Notes under the pieces: generated by a model | The model's input: only the letters and a program-made list of their open reading frames with translations | What the model was told of the DNA's origin: nothing | Databases searched by the model: none | Shown: one piece after another, positions 20,940-29,891 of the stretch | How positions within the stretch are numbered: the first letter of the stretch is position 1 | Layout: each line of letters opens with the position of its first letter | Origin: Teichococcus oryzae | GTDB taxonomy: Bacteria > Pseudomonadota > Alphaproteobacteria > Acetobacterales > Acetobacteraceae | Direction: 5' to 3' | Assembly: GCF_008386565.1 (NCBI RefSeq) | Contig: NZ_VUKA01000017.1 | Span: 1 to 42,325 of the forward strand | DNA length: 42,325 nucleotides | Translations under genes and position numbers: made by a program

Positions 20940-21389
20940 ATGGCGGCCCGGCCTGGCCTGGCTTTCCGCCAGCGTTGGATGATGGCCTGGCTCGCGCTGG
21001 GCGGCTGCGCCATGCAGGATGCCCGGATCGTCGAGGATGCGCGCAGCCACATGATCGGCCTGCAACGCGCCGATCTTTATGTTTGCGCCGGCTTCCCCAG
21101 CAAGACCGCCCGCATCGACGTGATGCGGGAAATGCTGAGCTACGAAAGCCGCGGCGGCGAGGCGGGCGGGCTCAACCTGTCCATTCCCGTGGTTGGCGGC
21201 ATCAACCTGACCGGCGATCCGGGCTATTGCCACGCCACCTTCGAACTGATCGACGGCGTGGTCACCCGGGTGGGGTTCGGCGGCGACAATGACGTGCCGG
21301 GCGCGCCATCGGCGCGCTGCGCGCCGATTGTCAAGGATTGCCTGCGCATGCCGCACCAGCCCGGGATCGGGCCGCTCAGGGCGGGATGA
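20940..21389 (+). CDS. Putative small lipoprotein of unknown function
   Basis: Taken from ATG 20940, the product is 149 residues. A signal segment ends in a lipobox-like LALGGC, so it may be a lipoprotein (the cysteine is near residue 23). The mature part starts with MQDARIVEDARSHMIGLQRA and contains several more cysteines (ADLYVCAGFPS, PGYCHATFE, ARCAPIVKDC). The pattern 'short helix, C-x-G-x-P, two-stranded pieces' faintly recalls BamE/SmpA-like proteins, but I cannot assign it. An in-frame ATG at 20883 overlaps dppF. The next gene, on the other strand, ends only 6 bases away. Confidence 0.6.
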   Translation: MAARPGLAFRQRWMMAWLALGGCAMQDARIVEDARSHMIGLQRADLYVCAGFPSKTARIDVMREMLSYESRGGEAGGLNLSIPVVGGINLTGDPGYCHATFELIDGVVTRVGFGGDNDVPGAPSARCAPIVKDCLRMPHQPGIGPLRAG

Positions 21390-21395
21390 GGCGGT

Positions 21396-21860
21396 TTATT
21401 CCTCCGTGGCCTCGGCCACCGGCAGGATCGCGGTTTCCTTGGCGGAGGTGATGGCCAGGATGGTTTCGGTGCGCTCCACGCCCGGCTGGCCGCGCACCTG
21501 ATCCGCCACGAAGCGCTCCAGCGCCGAAAGGTCGGGCAGGCGCAGCTTCAGCAGAAAGGTCCAGGCGCCGGTGACATGGTGGCATTCCAGCACCGCCTCG
21601 GCCGCGCGCATGGCGAGGCGGAAGGCATTCTCGTCCCGCCCCGGCCGCAGCGACACGAAAACAAAGGCGAGCAGGGGGCAGCCAATGGCACCGGGGTCCA
21701 GATCGGCGCGCCAGCCGCGGATGGTGCCGCGTTCCTCAAGGCGCTTGACCCGTTCGGCCGTGGCGGACACCGACAAGCCCGCCACCTTGGCCAGCTCGGC
21801 CAGCCCTGCGGCGCCATCTTCCTGCAGGGCGACGAGAATGTTCCGGTCGATAACGTCCAT
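21396..21860 (-). CDS. Lrp/AsnC family transcription regulator
   Basis: The 154-residue protein has an N-terminal winged helix-turn-helix (DRNILVALQEDGAAGLAELA, then LSVSATAERVKRLEERGTIR) and a C-terminal RAM/ligand-binding domain (VLECHHVTGAWTFLLKLRLP). Such proteins assemble as dimers and octamers and respond to amino acids. It lies downstream of the decarboxylase on the same strand, separated by 98 bases with a hairpin. A local link to amino acid or polyamine metabolism is plausible but inferred. Confidence 0.9.
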   Translation of the reverse strand: MDVIDRNILVALQEDGAAGLAELAKVAGLSVSATAERVKRLEERGTIRGWRADLDPGAIGCPLLAFVFVSLRPGRDENAFRLAMRAAEAVLECHHVTGAWTFLLKLRLPDLSALERFVADQVRGQPGVERTETILAITSAKETAILPVAEATEE

Positions 21861-21928
21861 GACGCCAGTTTATCCGGCAGTGGCTGCCATAGGAACGATA
21901 ATTCGGCGCATGGCATCCGTGCTGAACC

Positions 21929-21948
21929 GGGGCATCTTCCGATGCCCC
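21929..21948 (-). terminator. Hairpin between the decarboxylase and the Lrp gene
   Basis: GGGGCATC at 21929-21936 pairs perfectly with GATGCCCC at 21941-21948 with a 4-base loop. It begins about 10 bases past the decarboxylase stop on the minus strand. No T-run follows, so it could terminate only part of the transcripts reaching the regulator gene. Confidence 0.5.
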
Positions 21949-21958
21949 GCGAGGCGGC

Positions 21959-23089
21959 TCAGATGTAGTGCTCGGCCAGGGGGGCGAAGCCGTTGAAGCC
22001 CTGGCTGGCATAGGTCGTCACATAGGCGCCGGTGGCCAGCAGCTCGACGCGGTCGCCGCAATCGAGGGCCATCGGCAGGCGGAAATTCGACTTCTCGTAC
22101 AGCGTGTCGGTGCTGTCGCAGGTGGGGCCCGCGATGGTGACCGGCCCCTCGGCGCCGCCATCATGCGGGGTGCGAAAGCTGTACTTGATCGCCTCGCCCT
22201 CGGTTTCGGCCAAGCCGCCGAAGCGCCCGATGTCGAGATACACCCAGCGCACCGGGTCGTCCTTTTCCTTGCGGGACACCAGCACGACCTCGGAGGACAG
22301 CACGCCGGCATCGCCGACGATGAAGCGGCCCGGCTCCACCAGGATCTCCGGCAGGGCATTGCCGAAATGCTCGACCATGGCACCCATGATGGCGGCGCCG
22401 AACTCGTCGATCTCCGGCACCTCGGCGCGGTAGCGCACCGGATAGCCGCCGCCGAGATTGGCCATGCGCAGCTGGATGCCGGCTTCCTTCAGGTCGGTGA
22501 ACAGCATCGCCACGCGGGCGATCGCGGCCTCATAGGCGGCGGTGCGGGTCTGCTGGCTGCCGACATGGAAGGAAATGCCATACGGGTCGAGGCCGAGGTC
22601 ACGCGCCAGGACCATCAGGTCGCGCGCCATCTCCACCTCGCAGCCGAACTTCTTCGACAGCGGCCATTCGGCCCCGACATTGCCCACCAGGATGCGGCAA
22701 TACACCTTGGAGCCGGGAGCGGAGCGGGCGAGCTTGCGCAGCTCCGGCTCGGAATCGAAGGCGAACATGCGGATCCCGGCCTCGAACGCGGCCTTGATCG
22801 CGGATTCCTTCTTCACCGTGTTGCCGAAGGACACGGATTCCGGCTTGGCGCCCTGCGCCAGGCACATCCGCACCTCCTCCAGGGAGGCGGCGTCGAAGCA
22901 GGAATCGAGGTCCACCAGGCGGCCGAGGATCGGCGCGGCCGGATTGGCCTTCACGGCGTAGTAGATGCGGGCCAGCGGCATGGCGGCCTTCAGGCGGCCA
23001 TAATTCTCCGCGACGCGATCCACGTCGACCACGAGACAAGGCGTCGCCGGAGCGGCGTCGCGCAGGAAGCGGAAGACCTTCTCGGTCAT
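21959..23089 (-). CDS. Ornithine/lysine decarboxylase (PLP fold III)
   Basis: The cytoplasmic enzyme makes putrescine (or cadaverine) from ornithine (or lysine). ATG 23089 (MTEKVFRFLRDAAPATPCLV) gives 376 residues, the standard size of the eukaryotic-type, alanine-racemase-fold decarboxylases of alphaproteobacteria. GGGAGGG lies 7 bases upstream. The PLP lysine is K47 in IYYAVKANPA. The catalytic-cysteine motif near the C-terminus is GPTCDSTDTLYE. Further family segments are GISFHVGSQQ and EPGRFIVGDAGVL. The frame continues upstream to 23497 without a stop, but that part is leader RNA. Substrate choice cannot be decided by eye. Confidence 0.93.
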   Translation of the reverse strand: MTEKVFRFLRDAAPATPCLVVDVDRVAENYGRLKAAMPLARIYYAVKANPAAPILGRLVDLDSCFDAASLEEVRMCLAQGAKPESVSFGNTVKKESAIKAAFEAGIRMFAFDSEPELRKLARSAPGSKVYCRILVGNVGAEWPLSKKFGCEVEMARDLMVLARDLGLDPYGISFHVGSQQTRTAAYEAAIARVAMLFTDLKEAGIQLRMANLGGGYPVRYRAEVPEIDEFGAAIMGAMVEHFGNALPEILVEPGRFIVGDAGVLSSEVVLVSRKEKDDPVRWVYLDIGRFGGLAETEGEAIKYSFRTPHDGGAEGPVTIAGPTCDSTDTLYEKSNFRLPMALDCGDRVELLATGAYVTTYASQGFNGFAPLAEHYI

Positions 23090-23296
23090 CGCACAACCCT
23101 CCCATAAAGCGGAGGACCGGCCCTTCCAGGCTGCGGCCCCAAGTTGACGAAACGGTCGAACGAACCAGCGACCAGAAGTGGCCGGAGTCAGGCTCGCGCC
23201 TTCGCCGGGGTTGCCAGAACGCTTGACGTCGTTGCGTAAACCTTTGGCCGGGTTAGCCGGCCTGGGGCCAGAGGCACGTGCGTACTGCGTCTGGCC
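23090..23296 (-). ncRNA. Structured leader of the decarboxylase, speF-like
   Basis: The 429 bases between the decarboxylase and the next gene hold no convincing gene. Read on the minus strand, the last ~205 bases before the ATG form a series of hairpins. GGCCAGA/TCTGGCC spans 23296-23266; GGCCGG/CCGGCC spans 23262-23246 (6 bp, 5-base loop); a CCGG/CCGG stem spans 23208-23182 with an inner GGC/GCC tetraloop stem. Finally CCTCC at 23115-23111 can pair with GGAGG at 23102-23098, hiding the Shine-Dalgarno. GACCG at 23157-23153 can pair with CGGTC at 23119-23115, which competes for the same zone. Alphaproteobacterial ornithine decarboxylase genes are known to carry the 'speF' leader motif (Rfam), and both position and style match. 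Membership itself needs a covariance search. Confidence 0.6.
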
Positions 23297-23299
23297 GGG

Positions 23300-23327
23300 C
23301 ATATAGAGATGTCGCTCCGGACCGCAA
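23300..23327 (-). promoter_or_regulatory. Candidate promoter of the decarboxylase leader
   Basis: On the minus strand TTGCGG (23327-23322) and TATATG (23305-23300) are spaced by 16 bases. They match three and four of six consensus positions respectively. The predicted start would lie near 23296-23292, right at the first leader hairpin. From 23328 to 23518 I see no gene and no strong element beyond AT-rich runs near 23332-23360. Confidence 0.3.
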
Positions 23328-23518
23328 AGCCATTTTTCCATTTCCGCCGGTTTTTTTCCGTGAGCTTCTATGACAAGGCGGAAAACCGCCGAAACCCGGC
23401 GCGAGTGGCGGGGATGCTCGCGCGTGGAAACGCCGACTCGGGCGAAACTCTCCGATTGGTAACCCGCACCGGGCCGGCTCCGCCCCGGGAAGGGCATGCG
23501 GAGGCTTTGGCCAGAACC

Positions 23519-23800
23519 TTAGTTCATCGCCATGCAGCGGCTGCGGCTGTCCTCGCGGCGGGTGATCACCTGACAGGTGATCCACTTTCCTTCCTTTTGC
23601 AGCAGGTAGGCGATGCCGCCGAGATTGCCGGCCACCCCCGTGACCTGCCAGCCCTCGTTCAGCAGCCCTTCCAGGGATTGCTCCAGTTCCTGGAACATCG
23701 TCATCTGGCCGGGCGGCGTTTGCCCGCGCGCGGGGAGCGCCAGGAACGGGGCCGCCAGGAACAATGCGAGCCCGGCCAACGCCGGGGCGCCGCTCCGCAT
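23519..23800 (-). CDS. Small secreted protein of unknown function
   Basis: The 93-residue product starts MRSGAPALAGLALFLAAPFL, a Sec signal peptide with likely cleavage after LPARGQ (about residue 27). The mature part has FQELEQSLEGLLNEGWQVTG, NLGGIAYLLQKEGKWITCQV and a C-terminal cysteine (SRSRCMAMN). Two cysteines could form one disulfide in the periplasm. I do not recognise a named domain. It lies upstream of the decarboxylase leader on the same strand, far enough away to be a separate unit. Confidence 0.65.
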   Translation of the reverse strand: MRSGAPALAGLALFLAAPFLALPARGQTPPGQMTMFQELEQSLEGLLNEGWQVTGVAGNLGGIAYLLQKEGKWITCQVITRREDSRSRCMAMN

Positions 23801-23993
23801 CCGCACCGTCAAGGCCCCCTGACGGCGTGGGCGGTTCCCGGCATGCCGCCCCGTTGCGCGGCCATCCGAGGCGGGGCAAGGCGCGCTGCGCCATGGGGAG
23901 CGATCTCGATGGTGTCCGGCATGGCGCCAATGTGGCGCCCCGCGCGCGATTGGGAAGGGCGGGCCGGCGAAGGCGATGGGGCCGGACGCGGGA

Positions 23994-24689
23994 TCACGAG
24001 GCGGGCGCGGCCTCCGCCGCCGGCTCGATGGCCGAGGAGGCCGGGATGGGCGCCGCTTCCGCCGGAATGTCCTGCCGTGCGTCCGTCGGCGCCTGCGGTG
24101 TCGCGCCGGATGCGGCGGCGGGCACGGGCGCCAATGGCGGCGGGGTGGGCTCGGGCCCGGATGGCACCACCAGCGCATCCGTGCCCGGCGCCGGAACCGG
24201 CGCGGGGGCGGGCGGGTTGATGTTCGGCACGGTGTAGTCCGCGACGATGCGCGCCTGGCTGCCGGCGATCACCAGCACCTTCTGCCCGATGGCCAGCGGC
24301 GTTTCATCCCGCTGGGTGACCGACACCAGCTCGCCATTCGGCTTGCGGACGATGTACTCGTAGCCCGGAGTGGAGCCGACGCCCTTTTCCACCGCGGTGC
24401 CCAGCAGCCCGCCGATCAGCCCGCCGCCGATGCCCGCGAAGGCCGAGGTCACGTCGCCGCCCCCGACCCGCGTGCCGGCCACGCCGCCCGCCGCCGCGCC
24501 GGTGACCGTTCCCGTGGTGCCATCGGCCGAGATCTCGATCTGCCGCCGCCCGATGACCACCCCGGCTTCCACCTTGTTGGCCTGCTGCACGGCGCGGCTG
24601 GAATAGCTGTCGGGGGAATAGCTCGGGCTGCAGGCGGCAAGGCCGGCCAGCGCCAGGGCCAGCAGGCCGTGCCGGGCATGAGCGTTCAT
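23994..24689 (-). CDS. Outer membrane lipoprotein with glycine zipper (SlyB/Pcp-like)
   Basis: From ATG 24689 the product has 231 residues. The signal peptide ends in the lipobox LAGLAAC, giving a mature protein that begins with Cys-Ser-Pro. The next part fits the SlyB/Pcp family: NKVEAGVVIGRRQIEISADG, then two glycine-zipper stretches (GTVTGAAAGGVAGTRVGGGD and AFAGIGGGLIGGLLGTAVEK), then YEYIVRKPNGELVSVTQRDE. The last ~75 residues are a low-complexity P/A-rich tail not usual for SlyB, which might span the periplasm or touch peptidoglycan. An alternative ATG lies at 24701. It is divergent from the transporter gene. Confidence 0.85.
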   Translation of the reverse strand: MNAHARHGLLALALAGLAACSPSYSPDSYSSRAVQQANKVEAGVVIGRRQIEISADGTTGTVTGAAAGGVAGTRVGGGDVTSAFAGIGGGLIGGLLGTAVEKGVGSTPGYEYIVRKPNGELVSVTQRDETPLAIGQKVLVIAGSQARIVADYTVPNINPPAPAPVPAPGTDALVVPSGPEPTPPPLAPVPAAASGATPQAPTDARQDIPAEAAPIPASSAIEPAAEAAPAS

Positions 24690-24883
24690 CGGGGCCTCCA
24701 TCAGTTTCGCCGAAGCCGGCGGCGGTCAGGCGGCTGCATGGCCCGTCCGGTGCCCTGATGCAACCCAAGGATGTGGCGACGCAGGCGGATCGCGGAGAAT
24801 GTTTCCTTTCGCAACCCGCCCCGCCGCCACGGTGTTGCCTTGCCACTTCCGCCCTGGCGGAGCGCGCGTCGCAGGAGGCATGC

Positions 24884-26863
<1,980 letters not shown>

Positions 26864-26924
26864 TCCGGCAACCGCTCCCCACCGGCTCCGTTCCAGAAGG
26901 ACGCAGCCACAAGGGAGCCACCCC

Positions 26925-27257
26925 ATGCACCACCTGTCGGAGGAAATGCAGGCCTGCATCGAGCAATGCCTGAAATGCTACGCCACCTGCCTGTCCATGG
27001 CGTCCGGCCATTGCCTGGAGGCGGGCGGCGAGCATGTGGAGCCGAAGCATTTCCGGCTGATGCTGGCCTGCGCCGAGATGTGCCGCGCTTCCGCCCATCT
27101 CATGCTGCTCGGCAGCCCGCAGCACCGCCAGAGCTGCGCCGCCTGCGCCGAGATCTGCCGCGAATGCGCCGAGGATTGCGAGCGCGTCGGCGACATGGAG
27201 GCCTGCGTCGCGGCCTGCCGCGCCTGCGCCGAAAGCTGCCGGGCGATGGCGGCCTGA
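26925..27257 (+). CDS. Four-helix-bundle copper storage protein, Csp type
   Basis: The 110-residue protein has 16 cysteines (residues 11, 15, 18, 22, 30, 49, 53, 71, 74, 78, 81, 85, 94, 98, 101 and 105). Most are spaced i, i+3/i+4, so they point into a four-helix bundle. This is the pattern of Csp proteins (DUF326), which hold many Cu(I) ions. No signal peptide is present, so it should be cytosolic, like Csp3. Histidines near both ends of the bundle (H2, H3, H29, H37, H42) could help entry of copper. AAGGGA lies 8 bases before the ATG. No other copper gene is adjacent. Confidence 0.88.
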   Translation: MHHLSEEMQACIEQCLKCYATCLSMASGHCLEAGGEHVEPKHFRLMLACAEMCRASAHLMLLGSPQHRQSCAACAEICRECAEDCERVGDMEACVAACRACAESCRAMAA

Positions 27258-27422
27258 TTCCGCGCCCCGCGCCGCCGGGGCGGCCAGCAATCCCAAGGGG
27301 TTAGGAGGCGCGGCGGCCTGCCATCGCGCGGGCTGGCCGAGCGTGCCGGTGCCGCCGCCGCTTGCAGGGCGGAAACCCATCGTGCTACCGCCGCCGACCG
27401 GACCCGGACGGAAACCCGCATC

Positions 27423-27878
27423 GTGAACCCGCCGCTGATCTTTGTGTTGAACGGACCCAACCTGAACCTGCTCGGCACCCGCCAGCCGGAAATCTACGGG
27501 TCCGAAACCCTGGACGACCTCGAGGCGCTTTGCGCCGAGACGGCCGATGCGCTCGACCTCGCCATCGATTTCCGCCAAAGCAACATCGAGGGCGAGCTGA
27601 TCTCCTGGGTGCAGGAGGCGCGCTCGGTGGCGGCGGGCATCATCATCAATCCGGCCGGCTATTCGCACACCTCGATCGCGCTGATGGATGCCCTGCTGGC
27701 ATCGGATCTGCCGGTGGTCGAGGTGCATCTGAGCAACATCCACCGCCGGGAATCCTTCCGGCATCTGTCCTATGTCTCCAAGGCGGCCCAGGGCGTGATC
27801 TGCGGCCTCGGGCCGCATGGCTACGCCCTGGCGCTGCGCGGCATCGCGGGCATCCTCGCCCAGGCCGAGCAGGACTGA
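27423..27878 (+). CDS. aroQ: 3-dehydroquinate dehydratase, type II
   Basis: The 151-residue cytoplasmic enzyme of the shikimate pathway converts 3-dehydroquinate to 3-dehydroshikimate. The start is GTG 27423, directly before [20 protein letters not shown]. The catalytic tyrosine is Y25 in QPEIYG; the flexible lid arginine is R20. Substrate-binding motifs [12 protein letters not shown] and [17 protein letters not shown] are complete, with the catalytic histidine in SNIH. It lies 34 bases before accB; this aroQ-accB-accC order is widespread in proteobacteria. Confidence 0.95.
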   Translation: MNPPLIFVLNGPNLNLLGTRQPEIYGSETLDDLEALCAETADALDLAIDFRQSNIEGELISWVQEARSVAAGIIINPAGYSHTSIALMDALLASDLPVVEVHLSNIHRRESFRHLSYVSKAAQGVICGLGPHGYALALRGIAGILAQAEQD

Positions 27879-27912
27879 CGGGCACAGAAAAGAGGTTCCC
27901 ACAGGAACGATC

Positions 27913-28389
27913 ATGAGCGGCATTTCCTTTGGCCCGGACGCGATCCGGGCGCTCGCGCAGATCCTGCGCGAGACCGACCTGACCGAGATCGAGCTGGCCG
28001 ACGGGGAAAGCCGCGTCCGCGTCACCCGCAGCATCACTGTGGCCGCGCCCATGGGCATGGCGATGGCGGCGCCGGTAGCGGCCGCGCCGGCCCCCGCCAT
28101 GGCCAGCGTGGCCGCGGCGCCGGCCGCCGGCCCGGCCGAGGTCGATGCCTCGACCCCGGGTGCCGTGACCTCCCCCATGGTGGGCGTCGCCTATCTATCG
28201 CCGGAGCCGGGCGCCGCCCCCTTCGTGCAACTGGGCGCCAAGGTGGCGGCGGGGCAGACCCTGCTGCTGATCGAGGCGATGAAGACCTTCAACCAGATCA
28301 AGGCGCCGAAGGCCGGCACGGTCACGCGCATCCTGATCGAGAGCGGCACGCCGGTCGAATATGGCGAGCCGCTGCTGGTGGTCGAGTAA
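27913..28389 (+). CDS. accB: Biotin carboxyl carrier protein of acetyl-CoA carboxylase
   Basis: The 158-residue protein carries the biotin moved between the two half-reactions of acetyl-CoA carboxylase. An N-terminal dimerisation segment (GPDAIRALAQILRETDLTEI) is followed by an alanine/proline-rich linker (about residues 43-80) and the biotinyl domain. Biotin should attach to K124 in EAMKTFNQIKAPKAG; the residues after the lysine (TFN rather than VMN) are usual in alphaproteobacteria. ATG 27913 is chosen; the frame before it overlaps aroQ. Confidence 0.96.
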   Translation: MSGISFGPDAIRALAQILRETDLTEIELADGESRVRVTRSITVAAPMGMAMAAPVAAAPAPAMASVAAAPAAGPAEVDASTPGAVTSPMVGVAYLSPEPGAAPFVQLGAKVAAGQTLLLIEAMKTFNQIKAPKAGTVTRILIESGTPVEYGEPLLVVE

Positions 28390-28401
28390 AGGCACCAAGT
28401 G

Positions 28402-29745
28402 ATGTTCAAGAAGGTGCTGATCGCCAACCGGGGCGAGATCGCGTTGCGCGTCCACCGCGCTTGCCAGGAGATGGGCATCCGCACCGTGGCGGTGCATTCC
28501 ACCGCCGACGCCACGGCCATGCATGTGCGGCTGGCCGATGAAAGCGTCTGCATCGGCCCGCCCGCGGCGCGCGACAGCTACCTGAACGTGGCCGCCATCC
28601 TGTCGGCGGCCTCCATCACCGGCGCCGAGGCGATCCATCCCGGCTATGGCTTCCTGTCGGAGAACGCTTCCTTCGCCGAGATGGTGGAAGCGCATGGCTT
28701 CACCTTCATCGGCCCGACCGCCGAGCATATCCGCATGATGGGCGACAAGATCGCCGCCAAGCAGGCCATGGCCTCGCTGAACGTGCCGCTGGTGCCCGGC
28801 AGCGATGGCGAGCTGTCGAGCTTCGAGGAAGCGCGCGAGGTCGCCGAGCGGATTAAGTATCCCGTGCTGATCAAGGCCGCCGCCGGCGGCGGCGGGCGCG
28901 GCATGAAGGTGGCCCATTCGGCCGACGAGCTGGAGGAAGCCTGGCGCGTCGCCCGCACCGAGGCCAAGGCCGCCTTCGGCAATGACGCCGTCTACATGGA
29001 GAAGTATCTCGACCGGCCGCGGCATATCGAGCTGCAGGTGCTGGCCGATACCCATGGCAATGTGGTGCATTTCGGCGAGCGCGACTGTTCTCTCCAGCGC
29101 CGCCACCAGAAGCTGGTGGAGGAGGCGGGCTCCCCCGCGCTGACCGCCGCCGAGCGCGACGCGCTGGGCGCGCAGGTGACGCAGGGCCTGTCGAAGCTCG
29201 GCTACCGCAATGCCGGCACGCTGGAGTTCCTGTGGCAGGACGGCCAGTTCGCCTTTATCGAGATGAACACCCGCCTGCAGGTCGAGCATCCGGTGACCGA
29301 GATGGTCTGCGGCATCGACCTGGTGAAGGAGCAGCTGCGCGTCGCCGCCGGTGAGACGCTGGGCTACGCCCAGTCCGACATCACCTTCGGCGGCCACGCC
29401 ATCGAATGCCGCATCACCGCCGAGGACCCAGTCACCTTCGCGCCCTCGCCGGGGCGGGTGACCACCTACCATGCGCCGGGCGGGCTCGGCGTGCGGGTGG
29501 ATAGCGCACTGTATTCCGGCTACGCCGTGCCGCCGCATTACGACAGCCTGGTGGCCAAGCTGGTGGTGCACGGCAAGACGCGGGCCGAGGCCATCGCCCG
29601 CATGCGCCGCGCGCTGGAGGAAATGGTGGTGGACGGCATCCGCACCACCCTGCCGCTGCACCAGCGCATCATGGCCGACCCGCAATTCCAGTCGGGCGAC
29701 TACACCATCCACTGGCTGGAACGCTTCGTCGGCCTGCGGGACTGA
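28402..29745 (+). CDS. accC: Biotin carboxylase of acetyl-CoA carboxylase
   Basis: This ATP-grasp enzyme carboxylates the biotin on AccB with bicarbonate. Starting at ATG 28402 ([20 protein letters not shown]) gives 447 residues, matching the family; a GTG directly before it at 28399 is an alternative. Visible motifs are [20 protein letters not shown], the glycine-rich ATP lid [15 protein letters not shown] and the catalytic segment [17 protein letters not shown]. It lies 12 bases after accB, and a long hairpin follows the stop. Confidence 0.97.
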   Translation: MFKKVLIANRGEIALRVHRACQEMGIRTVAVHSTADATAMHVRLADESVCIGPPAARDSYLNVAAILSAASITGAEAIHPGYGFLSENASFAEMVEAHGFTFIGPTAEHIRMMGDKIAAKQAMASLNVPLVPGSDGELSSFEEAREVAERIKYPVLIKAAAGGGGRGMKVAHSADELEEAWRVARTEAKAAFGNDAVYMEKYLDRPRHIELQVLADTHGNVVHFGERDCSLQRRHQKLVEEAGSPALTAAERDALGAQVTQGLSKLGYRNAGTLEFLWQDGQFAFIEMNTRLQVEHPVTEMVCGIDLVKEQLRVAAGETLGYAQSDITFGGHAIECRITAEDPVTFAPSPGRVTTYHAPGGLGVRVDSALYSGYAVPPHYDSLVAKLVVHGKTRAEAIARMRRALEEMVVDGIRTTLPLHQRIMADPQFQSGDYTIHWLERFVGLRD

Positions 29746-29752
29746 CGCCGGC

Positions 29753-29789
29753 TGGCACGGTGCGGCGGCAAGCGGCCGCAACCGTGCCA
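29753..29789 (+). terminator. Hairpin terminator after accC
   Basis: TGGCACGGTGCGGC (29753-29766) pairs with GCCGCAACCGTGCCA (29775-29789) with a single bulged A and an 8-base loop. The 14 base pairs begin 7 bases after the accC stop. A T-run is missing, as in many GC-rich genomes. Confidence 0.65.
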
Positions 29790-29842
29790 CACCCCGCTCA
29801 TTAATGGCCTACGCCCATGGGGCGGGCTGCCGGGGCTGAGAT

Positions 29843-29869
29843 GGCCACCGGGACGTCGTCCCGGCGGCC
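29843..29869 (+). repeat. 27-base palindrome before the mprF/lpiA gene
   Basis: GGCCACCGGGAC (29843-29854) and GTCCCGGCGGCC (29858-29869) are 12-base arms with one mismatch around the 3-base centre GTC. The palindrome ends 22 bases before the ATG of the next gene. It may be an operator for a dimeric regulator or an RNA hairpin in the leader. Confidence 0.45.
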
Positions 29870-29891
29870 GTGACCGAGCCGGGAAAAGCCA

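Noticed and set aside
21968-23107. 379-codon plus-strand frame opposite the decarboxylase
   Set aside because: Same third-position artefact, rich in H, G and A; no motif. The decarboxylase has complete PLP and catalytic motifs.
23090-23497. N-terminal extension of the decarboxylase up to 512 residues
   Set aside because: The family starts at position 23089, a strong Shine-Dalgarno lies just before it, and the upstream part folds as a structured RNA leader.
23309-24220. 303-codon plus-strand frame over the leader and small secreted gene
   Set aside because: It ends in an R/A/P-rich low-complexity run, has no ribosome site, and overlaps two better minus-strand genes.
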